Source: an uncultured Eggerthellaceae bacterium (GTDB taxonomy: Bacteria > Actinomycetota > Coriobacteriia > Coriobacteriales > Eggerthellaceae). From it: 14,382 bases of DNA. This document shows, in pieces, positions 6,868-12,801 of the stretch (position 1 is the first letter of the stretch; each line of letters starts with the position of its first letter). The position numbers were made by a program, and so were the translations under genes. The DNA is taken from positions 1 to 14,382 of the forward strand of contig CABVEH010000010.1 of assembly GCA_902497215.1 (NCBI GenBank). The letters run 5' to 3'. The notes under the pieces are model-generated. The model was not told the DNA's origin, made no database searches, and saw nothing but the letters and a program-made list of their open reading frames with translations.

Positions 6868-7917
6868 ATGGCAGAGCAGATCACTTATTCCCAGGCAGGC
6901 GTCGACATCGTCGAAGGCGCGAAGGCGGTGGACGCCATCAAGCCTCTGGTCCGGCGCACGTACAGAAACGAGGTGGTGGGGGACATCGGCGGGTTTGGCG
7001 GCCTGTTCTCCATCGCCGCGGCGAAGGACATGGAAGACCCTCTGCTGGTCAGCGGCACCGACGGCGTGGGCACGAAGCTCAAGGTCGCGCAGATGCTGGG
7101 CGTCCACAACACCGTGGGCATCGACCTGGTCGCCATGTGCGTGAACGACATCCTGGCCACGGGCGCCGAGCCGCTGTTCTTCCTCGACTACGTCGCCGTG
7201 GGGAAGCTGTCGTCCGAGGCCATGGCGTCCATCGTGGAGGGCATCGCGAAGGGATGCATCATGTCCGGATGCTCGCTGATCGGCGGCGAGATGGCCGAGC
7301 ATCCCGGCGTGATGGCCGACGACGATTACGACCTGTCCGGTTTCTGCGTGGGAATAGTCGACCGTCCCAAGATGCTCGACCCGGCGCGCGTCCGCGTCGG
7401 CGACGTGCTTGTGGGCCTGCCGTCCAGCGGGCTTCACTCCAACGGCTACTCGCTTGCCCGCAAGGTGGCAGTCGAAGGCAGGACGCGGGAAGAGCTTTCT
7501 CAGTCGCGCGACTACCTGAACGGCAAGAGCATCCTGGGCGCGCTTCTCCAGCCCACGCGTATTTACGTGAAGCCGGTCCGCGAGGTGATGAACGCCGTCC
7601 CGGGCGCTCTGCATGCATTGGCGCACATCACCGGAGGCGGTATCTCGGAGAACCTCAACCGCGCGCTCAACGACGGCGTCGACGCGGAGGTGCGTCTTGG
7701 AACCTGGGACGTGCCGCCAATCGTGCAGTTCGTCTGCGAGGAGGCCAGCCTTTCGCAGGAGGAGGCGCTCAAGACCTTCAACATGGGAGTGGGCATGGTC
7801 CTCGTGGTCGCGGCCGACCAGGCTGACGACGTGATGCGCGAGCTGTCGAAGATGGGCGAGAGGCCGTTCGTCATGGGCAGCATCGTTGCCGGTGACGGCA
7901 AGGTTATATATAGGTAA
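6868..7917 (+). CDS. purM: Phosphoribosylformylglycinamidine cyclo-ligase (AIR synthetase)
   Basis: PurM closes FGAM to aminoimidazole ribotide using ATP, step 5 of purine synthesis. From the ATG at 6868 the product is 349 residues, the usual family length, and begins with the family-typical TYSQAGVDI. Motifs in order: GGFGGLF, SGTDGVGTKLK, the metal/ATP-binding VAMCVNDILATGAEPLFFLDY, SLIGGEMAEHPG, GLPSSGLHSNGYSLAR and HITGGGISENLNR. The C-terminus (FNMGVGMVLVV) is intact. A GGGG block 8 bases before the start may serve as ribosome site; the frame remains open upstream, but the longer version looks non-coding. purN follows after 183 bases filled by the inverted-repeat element. Normal PurM in every visible respect. 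Confidence 0.97.
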   Translation: MAEQITYSQAGVDIVEGAKAVDAIKPLVRRTYRNEVVGDIGGFGGLFSIAAAKDMEDPLLVSGTDGVGTKLKVAQMLGVHNTVGIDLVAMCVNDILATGAEPLFFLDYVAVGKLSSEAMASIVEGIAKGCIMSGCSLIGGEMAEHPGVMADDDYDLSGFCVGIVDRPKMLDPARVRVGDVLVGLPSSGLHSNGYSLARKVAVEGRTREELSQSRDYLNGKSILGALLQPTRIYVKPVREVMNAVPGALHALAHITGGGISENLNRALNDGVDAEVRLGTWDVPPIVQFVCEEASLSQEEALKTFNMGVGMVLVVAADQADDVMRELSKMGERPFVMGSIVAGDGKVIYR

Positions 7918-7921
7918 TTTA

Positions 7922-8074
7922 AGGCGTGACGGGGGACGTTCATTTTTTGACACATCGAAGGCTTGCTTGTTGACGAAGGGGAGCGCTTTACGTGCTACGG
8001 TGGACGCAGATGAGCTGCGGCCCTACGTCGGCCTGCAGCAGATGTGTCAAAAGCGAACGTCCCCCGTCACGCCT
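7922..8074. repeat. REP/BIME-like element between purM and purN
   Basis: The left arm (7922-7956) and right arm (8041-8074) are near-perfect reverse complements. The outer 20 bases are identical (AGGCGTGACGGGGGACGTTC), followed by a short A/T-rich difference and then an identical GACACATC end, with an 84-base spacer of no coding look. The left arm starts four bases after the purM stop; the right arm ends 13 bases before the purN ribosome site. The outer 20-mer recurs with one mismatch at 12715-12734 and in shortened form at 8716-8738. Paired units of one dispersed repeat are the structure of REP/BIME elements, whose known mobilisers are RAYT (IS200-like) transposases. In RNA the arms would form one long stem. 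Confidence 0.8.
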
Positions 8075-8100
8075 AAGCGCGGATTCGAAAGGAAGGCAAG

Positions 8101-8715
8101 ATGTCGAACCTCAAGATAGGCGTTCTGCTCTCTGGAAGCGGCACCAACCTGCAGGCCATAATTGACGCGGTTCGCGACGACGGTCTTCCGGTCGAAATCG
8201 TGCACGTCGTGTCCTCGCGTCCCGACGCGTACGGCATCGAACGTGCCGAGGAGGCAGGCATCCCGGTAACGGTGATGAACCGGTCGATGTACGAAGACCC
8301 GTGCGCCGCCGATGCGCATATCGTGGAAGCGCTCAGGGACGCCGGCGCGGAATACGTCGTCATGGCGGGATACATGCGCAAGGTCACGCCAGTCATGCTC
8401 GGCGCGTTCCCCGACCGCGTGTTGAACCTGCATCCGGCGCTTCTGCCTTCGTTCGTGGGCGCGCATGCAATAGACGACGCCTACAACGCGGGCGTGAAGG
8501 TGACGGGCGTTACCGTGCACCTGGCCAACGAGGAATACGACAAAGGACCCATAGTCGCCCAGGTTCCGGTGCGCATAGAGGAAGGCATGTCGCTGGACGA
8601 GTTGGAGACCGCCATACATGCCGTCGAGCACGTGCTGTACCCGCGCGTCCTGCGCCAGATCGCCGAAGGCCGCGTGACTATCGGCGACGACCGCCACGTG
8701 CATATAGAAGAGTAG
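8101..8715 (+). CDS. purN: Phosphoribosylglycinamide formyltransferase
   Basis: PurN transfers a formyl group from 10-formyltetrahydrofolate to GAR, giving FGAR (step 3 of purine synthesis). The 204-residue protein has the family N-terminus IGVLLSGSGTNLQAII, the folate-site region AGYMRKVTP and the catalytic triad Asn109, His111 (NLHPALLPSF) and Asp147 (EEYDKGPI). Their spacing matches E. coli Asn106, His108 and Asp144. The ribosome site AAAGGAAGG (8088-8096) lies four bases before the ATG. It is co-directional with purM and probably on the same mRNA, with the inverted-repeat element between them. A REP-like unit starts on the base after its stop codon. Confidence 0.97.
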   Translation: MSNLKIGVLLSGSGTNLQAIIDAVRDDGLPVEIVHVVSSRPDAYGIERAEEAGIPVTVMNRSMYEDPCAADAHIVEALRDAGAEYVVMAGYMRKVTPVMLGAFPDRVLNLHPALLPSFVGAHAIDDAYNAGVKVTGVTVHLANEEYDKGPIVAQVPVRIEEGMSLDELETAIHAVEHVLYPRVLRQIAEGRVTIGDDRHVHIEE

Positions 8716-8738
8716 GGTGCGTCCCCCTGACACGCATG
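8716..8738 (-). repeat. Single REP-like unit directly after purN
   Basis: On the - strand this reads CATGCGTGTCAGGGGGACGC, which keeps the GCGTGTC and GGGGGACG blocks of the repeat at 12715-12734, with one extra A between them. It abuts the purN stop codon. It is more diverged than the other copies. Confidence 0.5.
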
Positions 8739-9078
8739 TCTCGGATTTCCGCCATGCGAATGGGGCGCATCGGTTGGCGAAAAGCCTTGCCGGGTCTAGC
8801 GATTCGACCCGAAGTTACGGCAAACGGCGCATGAGAAAACGTCTTCACAATTCTGGGGCGATATAAGACCCCGAGTTTCAAAAAAGCAGAATAACGCCAG
8901 CAAGAGCCCCACAACACCGTAGGCGAAAAATGGTGCGCTCTGGCGCGTATGCGAGTGGCGTCCAAAAAAACTTTCGGCAAAAACTTGATTTTTTTTTCAA
9001 TGACTAGAGTGGTATCTGCATGTGTTCGTGCATCTTATGCGAAAAGGGTACGAAAACCAAAGGAAAGGAATTTTTGGC
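8739..9078. other. Intergenic stretch upstream of the secreted-protein gene
   Basis: About 340 bases without a credible gene. Two small hairpins are seen: CGGGTC/GACCCG (8791-8796, 8806-8811) and GGGG/CCCC (8855-8858, 8869-8872); either could end purN transcription, though neither has a clear T-run. The right end is A/T-rich, with a T9 tract near 8989-8998. A possible -35 TTGATT (8985-8990) and TAGAGT (9005-9010) are only 14 bases apart, too close for a confident promoter. Confidence 0.45.
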
Positions 9079-9927
9079 ATGAAGAAGAAATTTGCAGCAG
9101 CATTCGTTGCCTTCGCGCTTGCTATGGCGATGCCTGCAGCAGCCTTTGCTGCCCCCGAGAGCAGCCCTGAGGCTGAGTCGGTTGCGGGCAACCCGGGCAC
9201 TGTTGCTATTGACACGGCTGATCAGGGCAATGGCGACATGTCGGCCATCGCCATCACCGGCAACGTTTCCGGCGTTTACGCCAACAACTTCGGCACGACC
9301 CTGGCTGACTCCAAGACCAACGCCGACAACTATGCTACCGAGAAGGGCACCGAGGCTTCCGCCAAGGCTATGGAGGAGGCTACGAAGGCCAACCAGGCCA
9401 AGATCGACGCTCTCAATGTTGCGATAAACAAGGTTGACGCAACTCCTCAGGAGATTGCCGCCGCTCAGGCGCAGCTCGCTGAGATCAACGCCGCCATCGC
9501 CAAGGCCGGCGCCGACGCCACCAAGGCTTGGACCGACGCTGCCAAGGCCTACAACAAGGCCGTCGGCAACTTCGCCAACATCAACGGCAATGAGGTCATC
9601 AACACCTTCGAGCTGCAGGGCGACAACGTTGGCGGCATGACCGTCACCATCGTGCTCGACAAGTCGAAGTACGCTGGCCACACCGTGACCGCTCTCATCC
9701 TCGACGAGAACGGCAAGACCATCCAGAAGACCCTGGTCGTCGACAAGAACGGCTGCATCAAGATCGAGAAGGACGGCTTCTGCGTCTGGACCCTCGTTGA
9801 CTGCAGCGGCGGGCTGCCGGCAGGCGTCGTGCCTGAGAACGGCGTCCAGCAGGCCGACTTCGAGAAGGCTCTGAACGTCCTTGGCAACGCCACCGACAAG
9901 GGCACCTCTCCCAAGACGGGTTGCTAA
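9079..9927 (+). CDS. Secreted Ala-rich coiled-coil protein ending in SPKTGC
   Basis: The start at 9079 has a strong ribosome site (AGGAAAGGAA, 8-base spacing) and gives a classic signal peptide: MKKK, a hydrophobic core, then AAAFA with likely cleavage after Ala24. An in-frame ATG at 9022 is rejected because it puts residues before the signal. The mature protein (282 residues in all) has a helical Ala/Lys/Glu-rich stretch at about 85-165, probably coiled coil. A beta-rich module follows (VTIVLDKSKYAGHTVTALIL through FCVWTLVDCSG), like the surface-stalk modules of Coriobacteriia. Four Cys lie in the last quarter. It ends GTSPKTGC and stops: a sortase-like SPKTG motif without the expected membrane segment and basic tail. 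Codon choice (many GCT/GTT, nearly all AAC/AAG) differs from its neighbours and suggests high expression. A class B-type sortase gene follows after a terminator. Confidence 0.85.
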   Translation: MKKKFAAAFVAFALAMAMPAAAFAAPESSPEAESVAGNPGTVAIDTADQGNGDMSAIAITGNVSGVYANNFGTTLADSKTNADNYATEKGTEASAKAMEEATKANQAKIDALNVAINKVDATPQEIAAAQAQLAEINAAIAKAGADATKAWTDAAKAYNKAVGNFANINGNEVINTFELQGDNVGGMTVTIVLDKSKYAGHTVTALILDENGKTIQKTLVVDKNGCIKIEKDGFCVWTLVDCSGGLPAGVVPENGVQQADFEKALNVLGNATDKGTSPKTGC

Positions 9928-9987
9928 TCACCCCTTATTCGTTTTGAACACAGCATAAAAGATGCATGAATTCGCGATTTCATGTGG

Positions 9988-10022
9988 AAGGGGAGCTGTA
10001 GGGGCTCCCCTTTCTCGTCTTG
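9988..10022 (+). terminator. Intrinsic terminator after the secreted-protein gene
   Basis: AAGGGGAGC (9988-9996) and GCTCCCCTT (10004-10012) form a perfect 9-bp stem with a 7-base loop, followed by a pyrimidine-rich tail TTTCTCGTCTT. It lies 60 bases after the stop. It separates the secreted-protein mRNA from the sortase gene, at least in part. Confidence 0.7.
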
Positions 10023-10121
10023 ATGCCCGTGTTCGCCAAACGAATGCGCCGATGGCGTGCCAACACGCCGAATGCTACCAGAAGGTGACGGGCGTTGCAC
10101 TTGATGCCCTCGAAAGGAAGG

Positions 10122-11366
10122 ATGAAATTGGCCGCTAGCCCCAACAACGACCACAACGGCAAGAAGAAGCCCACCTACAGGAAGTCTTCCGACGGAAAGG
10201 CCTCAATCGGCAAGGATGCGGGCCAATCCAAGGTCCGGAAGATTCCCCCTGCGAATCCTCAAGACGCCAAACCGATGCGGGAAAGTGCGGAAGCTTCCGA
10301 GAAGGACGCCTCATCGAAGGACATCAGAGGCGAGGCAAAGCCACCGAAGGCCATCAAGGGCGAGGCGAAGCCTTCGGACGACGCCGACAAGAAGGCGGAT
10401 GCGAAAAGCGAGGACAAGCCTGACGGTGAAGCGAAGCCGAAGGAAGCGAAGCCGAAGGAAGCGAAGCCGAAGGAAGCCCAGAAGCCGCACAGCCATGTCG
10501 CTGCGAAGAAGAAGTCTAGGAAGCCGCTGGCCATAGGCATAGCGGCCGTCGTGGTGGCCGCGGTCGTTGTCGTGGGAGTAGGGCTCGGCCTTTCGGGCAA
10601 CAACGAAGCCGGCGAGGCCCAGGACGAGACGATGCTTTCGTTCTCGGACACGAAGTACAACGACGCCGGCGAGCTTGTGAACCCCGTCGATTGGGACGAG
10701 TGGATCGGCCGCAACCCCGACGTGTATGCCTGGTTGCAGGTGGAAGACACCAACGTCGACTATCCCATCCTGCAGCATCCACTGGTTGACGACTACTACC
10801 TGATGCGCAACATCGACGGCGAGCCGGAGGTGAACGGCACGCTGTACACGCAGGTTGGGTACAACACCAAGGACTTCGAGGAAGACCCTGTGACCCTGAT
10901 TTACGGCCACACCTTCGAACAGGCCGACACGATGTTCACCACGCTTCACAACTTCGAGGACGAGACGTTCTTCGAAGAGCATCCAACCTTCTACATCTAT
11001 ACGCCCGACGAGCGCCTGGAATACGAAGTGGTGTCGGCGTTCGAGTACGACAACAGCCATATATTGATGGCGAACGACATGAGCGACCCGCAGGTGCGCG
11101 CCGACTTCTTCAAGATGGTGCAGGACCCGAGCTCCATCAACAAGAACGTCAGGAAGCTGGAAGCGGAGCTGAACCCCGACAAGGACAAGCTGCTGATTCT
11201 CAGCACGTGCACGCAGCCTGCCAACAACAATGCCCGCTACCTGGTGGCGGCCGTTCTCAAGAACGCCGAAAGCACGGAGGACGTCGACGTCGACGACGAC
11301 AGCGGAGTAGTGGAAGAGCACGAGATAACGCAGGAAGAGCTCGACGCGATGCCGGACGTCGAGTAA
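10122..11366 (+). CDS. Class B-type sortase with long charged cytoplasmic tail (second of two)
   Basis: The extracellular domain has the class B pattern: NPDVYAWLQVEDTNVDYPIL, DDYYLMRNIDG, LIYGHTFEQADTMF with catalytic His263, HPTFYIYTPDE, ILSTCTQ with catalytic Cys363, and Arg372 in NNNARYLV. A single membrane anchor spans about residues 136-158. Before it lie about 130 residues of Lys/Glu/Asp/Pro-rich, low-complexity sequence with KEAKP repeats, far longer than normal sortase tails. The start is unsure: ATG 10122 directly follows AAAGGAAGG, which is too close for ideal spacing. TTG 10128 or TTG 10095 (behind GAAGGTGA) would have better spacing; the choice alters only the tail. The C-terminus is acidic, ending EELDAMPDVE. 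The gene sits right after the SPKTGC protein, its best candidate substrate. Confidence 0.88.
   Translation: MKLAASPNNDHNGKKKPTYRKSSDGKASIGKDAGQSKVRKIPPANPQDAKPMRESAEASEKDASSKDIRGEAKPPKAIKGEAKPSDDADKKADAKSEDKPDGEAKPKEAKPKEAKPKEAQKPHSHVAAKKKSRKPLAIGIAAVVVAAVVVVGVGLGLSGNNEAGEAQDETMLSFSDTKYNDAGELVNPVDWDEWIGRNPDVYAWLQVEDTNVDYPILQHPLVDDYYLMRNIDGEPEVNGTLYTQVGYNTKDFEEDPVTLIYGHTFEQADTMFTTLHNFEDETFFEEHPTFYIYTPDERLEYEVVSAFEYDNSHILMANDMSDPQVRADFFKMVQDPSSINKNVRKLEAELNPDKDKLLILSTCTQPANNNARYLVAAVLKNAESTEDVDVDDDSGVVEEHEITQEELDAMPDVE
10428..10478 (+). repeat. 15-bp tandem repeat inside the sortase tail
   Basis: The unit AAGGAAGCGAAGCCG (Lys-Glu-Ala-Lys-Pro) occurs twice in full (10440-10454, 10455-10469), flanked by partial copies at 10428-10439 and 10470-10478. 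Copies are identical at the DNA level, so repeat number may vary between strains by slippage. Confidence 0.9.
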
Positions 11367-11458
11367 CCGGAATTCCTTCCTGAGAAAACCACCGATCAGG
11401 GGGCAGGAGCTGAACAAGGCGTCACGGGCCAGCCATTCCTTTCTTTTGGCAAAAAGAT

Positions 11459-11580
11459 CCTTGCCGGCCGCGTGACGTCTTTTCCAGCCCCTGCCGCCCG
11501 GTTGGTCTTCGGCAAGGTGGGGAGCATGGCCCCACCCTCATGCAGCAGGCGGATTCAACCGTCGAGGGTGGGGCTTTGCT
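11459..11580 (+). terminator. Competing hairpins, attenuator-like, ahead of the LCP gene
   Basis: Four segments can pair in a chain. CCTTGCCG (11459-11466) pairs with CGGCAAGG (11510-11517). GGTGGGG (11516-11522) pairs with CCCCACC (11530-11536). GCCCCACCCTC (11529-11539) pairs with GAGGGTGGGGC (11564-11574) over 11 perfect bp. Each neighbouring pair shares bases with the next, so they cannot all form at once. The last stem is followed by TTTGCT, a weak U-tract. It could simply be the sortase terminator; the overlapping arms are what suggest attenuation. Confidence 0.5.
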
Positions 11581-11625
11581 CCCGAATCCTTGAAAGCCCA
11601 GAGGGGTGAACAGCGGCATAGGCGG

Positions 11626-11641
11626 GCGGTTTGCAAACCGC
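11626..11641. promoter_or_regulatory. Perfect 16-bp palindrome upstream of the LCP gene
   Basis: GCGGTTTGCAAACCGC is an exact palindrome ending 21 bases before the preferred TTG start at 11663. The length and position fit an operator for a dimeric regulator; as RNA it would have no loop, so a DNA role is more likely. Confidence 0.45.
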
Positions 11642-11662
11642 ATTGAGCCGCATAGGAGCCAC

Positions 11663-12709
11663 TTGCTTCACGGTAAGCACATATCGAAGGAAAAGACCGC
11701 ACGAAAGCGCCGCAAGCGCATAGCCAAGGCGGCGGCAATCTGCGTGGCTGGGGCATGTTGCCTGGCCTTGGTGGCAGTAGGCGTGCTTGCTGCGTTCACT
11801 GCGATGGGGAAGGGGAACCTTCTGCGTGAGTTCGCAATCGGTTCGCCTGAAGGAGTCGCGACTTCCGATGGTGGCAAAACCGTGGCTTTCGAGGGAAAGA
11901 AGTACTCCCAAAAGGCGGGCATGACTTCGATTCTGCTGCTTGGACACGATGGGCGGCAGGACGAGCATCTGAACGGGCAGACGGACTTCGTGATGGTGGT
12001 GGCCATAGACACGGAAACAGGCGAAATCAGCCTGATATCCATTCCGCGTGACACCATGGTTTCCGTCAGGCGCACCTTGGACAAGTCGGACGAATACTAC
12101 GACACCCAGGAGCTTCAGATAGCAGCCGCCTTTGCCTACGGGTCGGATTTCGACCATTCTGCGCAGAACGTGTGCGATGCGGTTTCCAGCATCATGTACA
12201 ACATTCCTATGAATTACTACTACGTTTTGGACGTGAACGGCGTAGGCGCTTTGGCCGATGCGGTGGGTGGCGTGCAGCTGGAGTCGATGGAGGACGTCCC
12301 GAAAACCGACATGAAGAAAGGGGAGTGGCTCGACCTTGAAGGAGATGCCGCCCGGCTGTATGTGACCGAACGCGACACCAACGTATTAGGCTCCGCCTTC
12401 ACCCGCCTGGATAGGCAACGTCAGTTCGTCGATGCCTATCTGGAGAAACTGATGGAGGTCTCGAAAAGCAATCCGGGGGTCTTGATGGCCACTTACGACG
12501 CACTGGCTTCGTATTCGACCACGAATCTCGGGCCTGCCGAGTTCTCTTACCTTGCCAGCGTGTTCCTTGACCATGGCATCGACGACCTTCAAACGTATTC
12601 CCTTGGCGGGGAATACGTTCATAACGACGAAACGGGCTACGCCGAATACCATGCAGACCCGCAATCGATGTACGACATCGTCCTCGACGTGTACTACGAG
12701 CCCGCGTAA
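11663..12709 (+). CDS. LytR-CpsA-Psr (LCP) family cell-wall glycopolymer transferase
   Basis: LCP proteins attach lipid-carried glycopolymers to peptidoglycan on the outer face of the membrane. With a TTG start at 11663, which has AGGAG four bases before it, the product is 348 residues: a Lys/Arg-rich cytoplasmic start, a membrane segment at about residues 21-47, then the LCP domain. Key pieces: ILLLGHDGR, TDFVMVVAIDTETGEISL, IPRDTMVSV with Arg129, NYYYVLDVNGVGALADAVGGV, and RLDRQRQF with Arg248, Asp250, Arg251 and Arg253 at the pyrophosphate-binding site. A GTG at 11606 in the same frame would add 19 residues and place the 16-bp palindrome inside the gene; I prefer the shorter form because of its ribosome site. 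It follows the sortase, consistent with an envelope block. A REP-like unit lies just after the stop. Confidence 0.9.
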   Translation: MLHGKHISKEKTARKRRKRIAKAAAICVAGACCLALVAVGVLAAFTAMGKGNLLREFAIGSPEGVATSDGGKTVAFEGKKYSQKAGMTSILLLGHDGRQDEHLNGQTDFVMVVAIDTETGEISLISIPRDTMVSVRRTLDKSDEYYDTQELQIAAAFAYGSDFDHSAQNVCDAVSSIMYNIPMNYYYVLDVNGVGALADAVGGVQLESMEDVPKTDMKKGEWLDLEGDAARLYVTERDTNVLGSAFTRLDRQRQFVDAYLEKLMEVSKSNPGVLMATYDALASYSTTNLGPAEFSYLASVFLDHGIDDLQTYSLGGEYVHNDETGYAEYHADPQSMYDIVLDVYYEPA

Positions 12710-12714
12710 GTTTG

Positions 12715-12734
12715 AGGCGTGTCGGGGGACGTTC
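12715..12734 (+). repeat. Single REP-like unit after the LCP gene
   Basis: AGGCGTGTCGGGGGACGTTC differs at one of 20 positions from both outer arms of the purM-purN element. It begins 6 bases after the LCP stop, the same placement as the other copies. No inverted partner of comparable length was found before the next gene. Confidence 0.7.
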
Positions 12735-12756
12735 GGCTTCCCGCGTGTTCCAAACC

Positions 12757-12765
12757 TGATAAAGT
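12757..12765 (+). promoter_or_regulatory. Weak candidate extended -10 for the XdhC-like gene and purH
   Basis: TGA-TAAAGT has the TGn extension and four of six -10 positions. No -35 is evident. It lies 36 bases before the XdhC-like start, the only promoter-like sequence noticed in the 92-base gap. Confidence 0.3.
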
Positions 12766-12801
12766 GGGACGCATGAAAACGCACGCTCGACAGGAGGACG
12801 C

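Larger units (their letters stand above)
11367..11662 (+). other. Long structured leader between sortase and LCP gene
   Basis: About 296 bases without a gene. It holds a small CTTTT-GGCA-AAAAG hairpin (11443-11456), the set of competing stems at 11459-11574 and a 16-bp palindrome at 11626-11641. Despite the stem-rich look, no tRNA, SRP RNA, tmRNA or known riboswitch was recognised. No clear promoter was found, so it is not certain where LCP transcription starts. Confidence 0.55.

Noticed and set aside
9022..9078. Upstream ATG for the secreted protein
   Set aside because: It would put 19 residues before a classic signal peptide and place the strong ribosome site inside the gene.
10081..10096. 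16-base match GAAGGTGACGGGCGTT to purN coding bases 8496-8511
   Set aside because: It is short, lies inside a coding motif in purN and shows no flanking similarity; chance is plausible.
11501..11600. Possible tRNA or small stable RNA in the stem-rich leader
   Set aside because: A GGTTGAATCC-like T-arm is seen on the - strand, but no acceptor, D or anticodon arms can be built around it.
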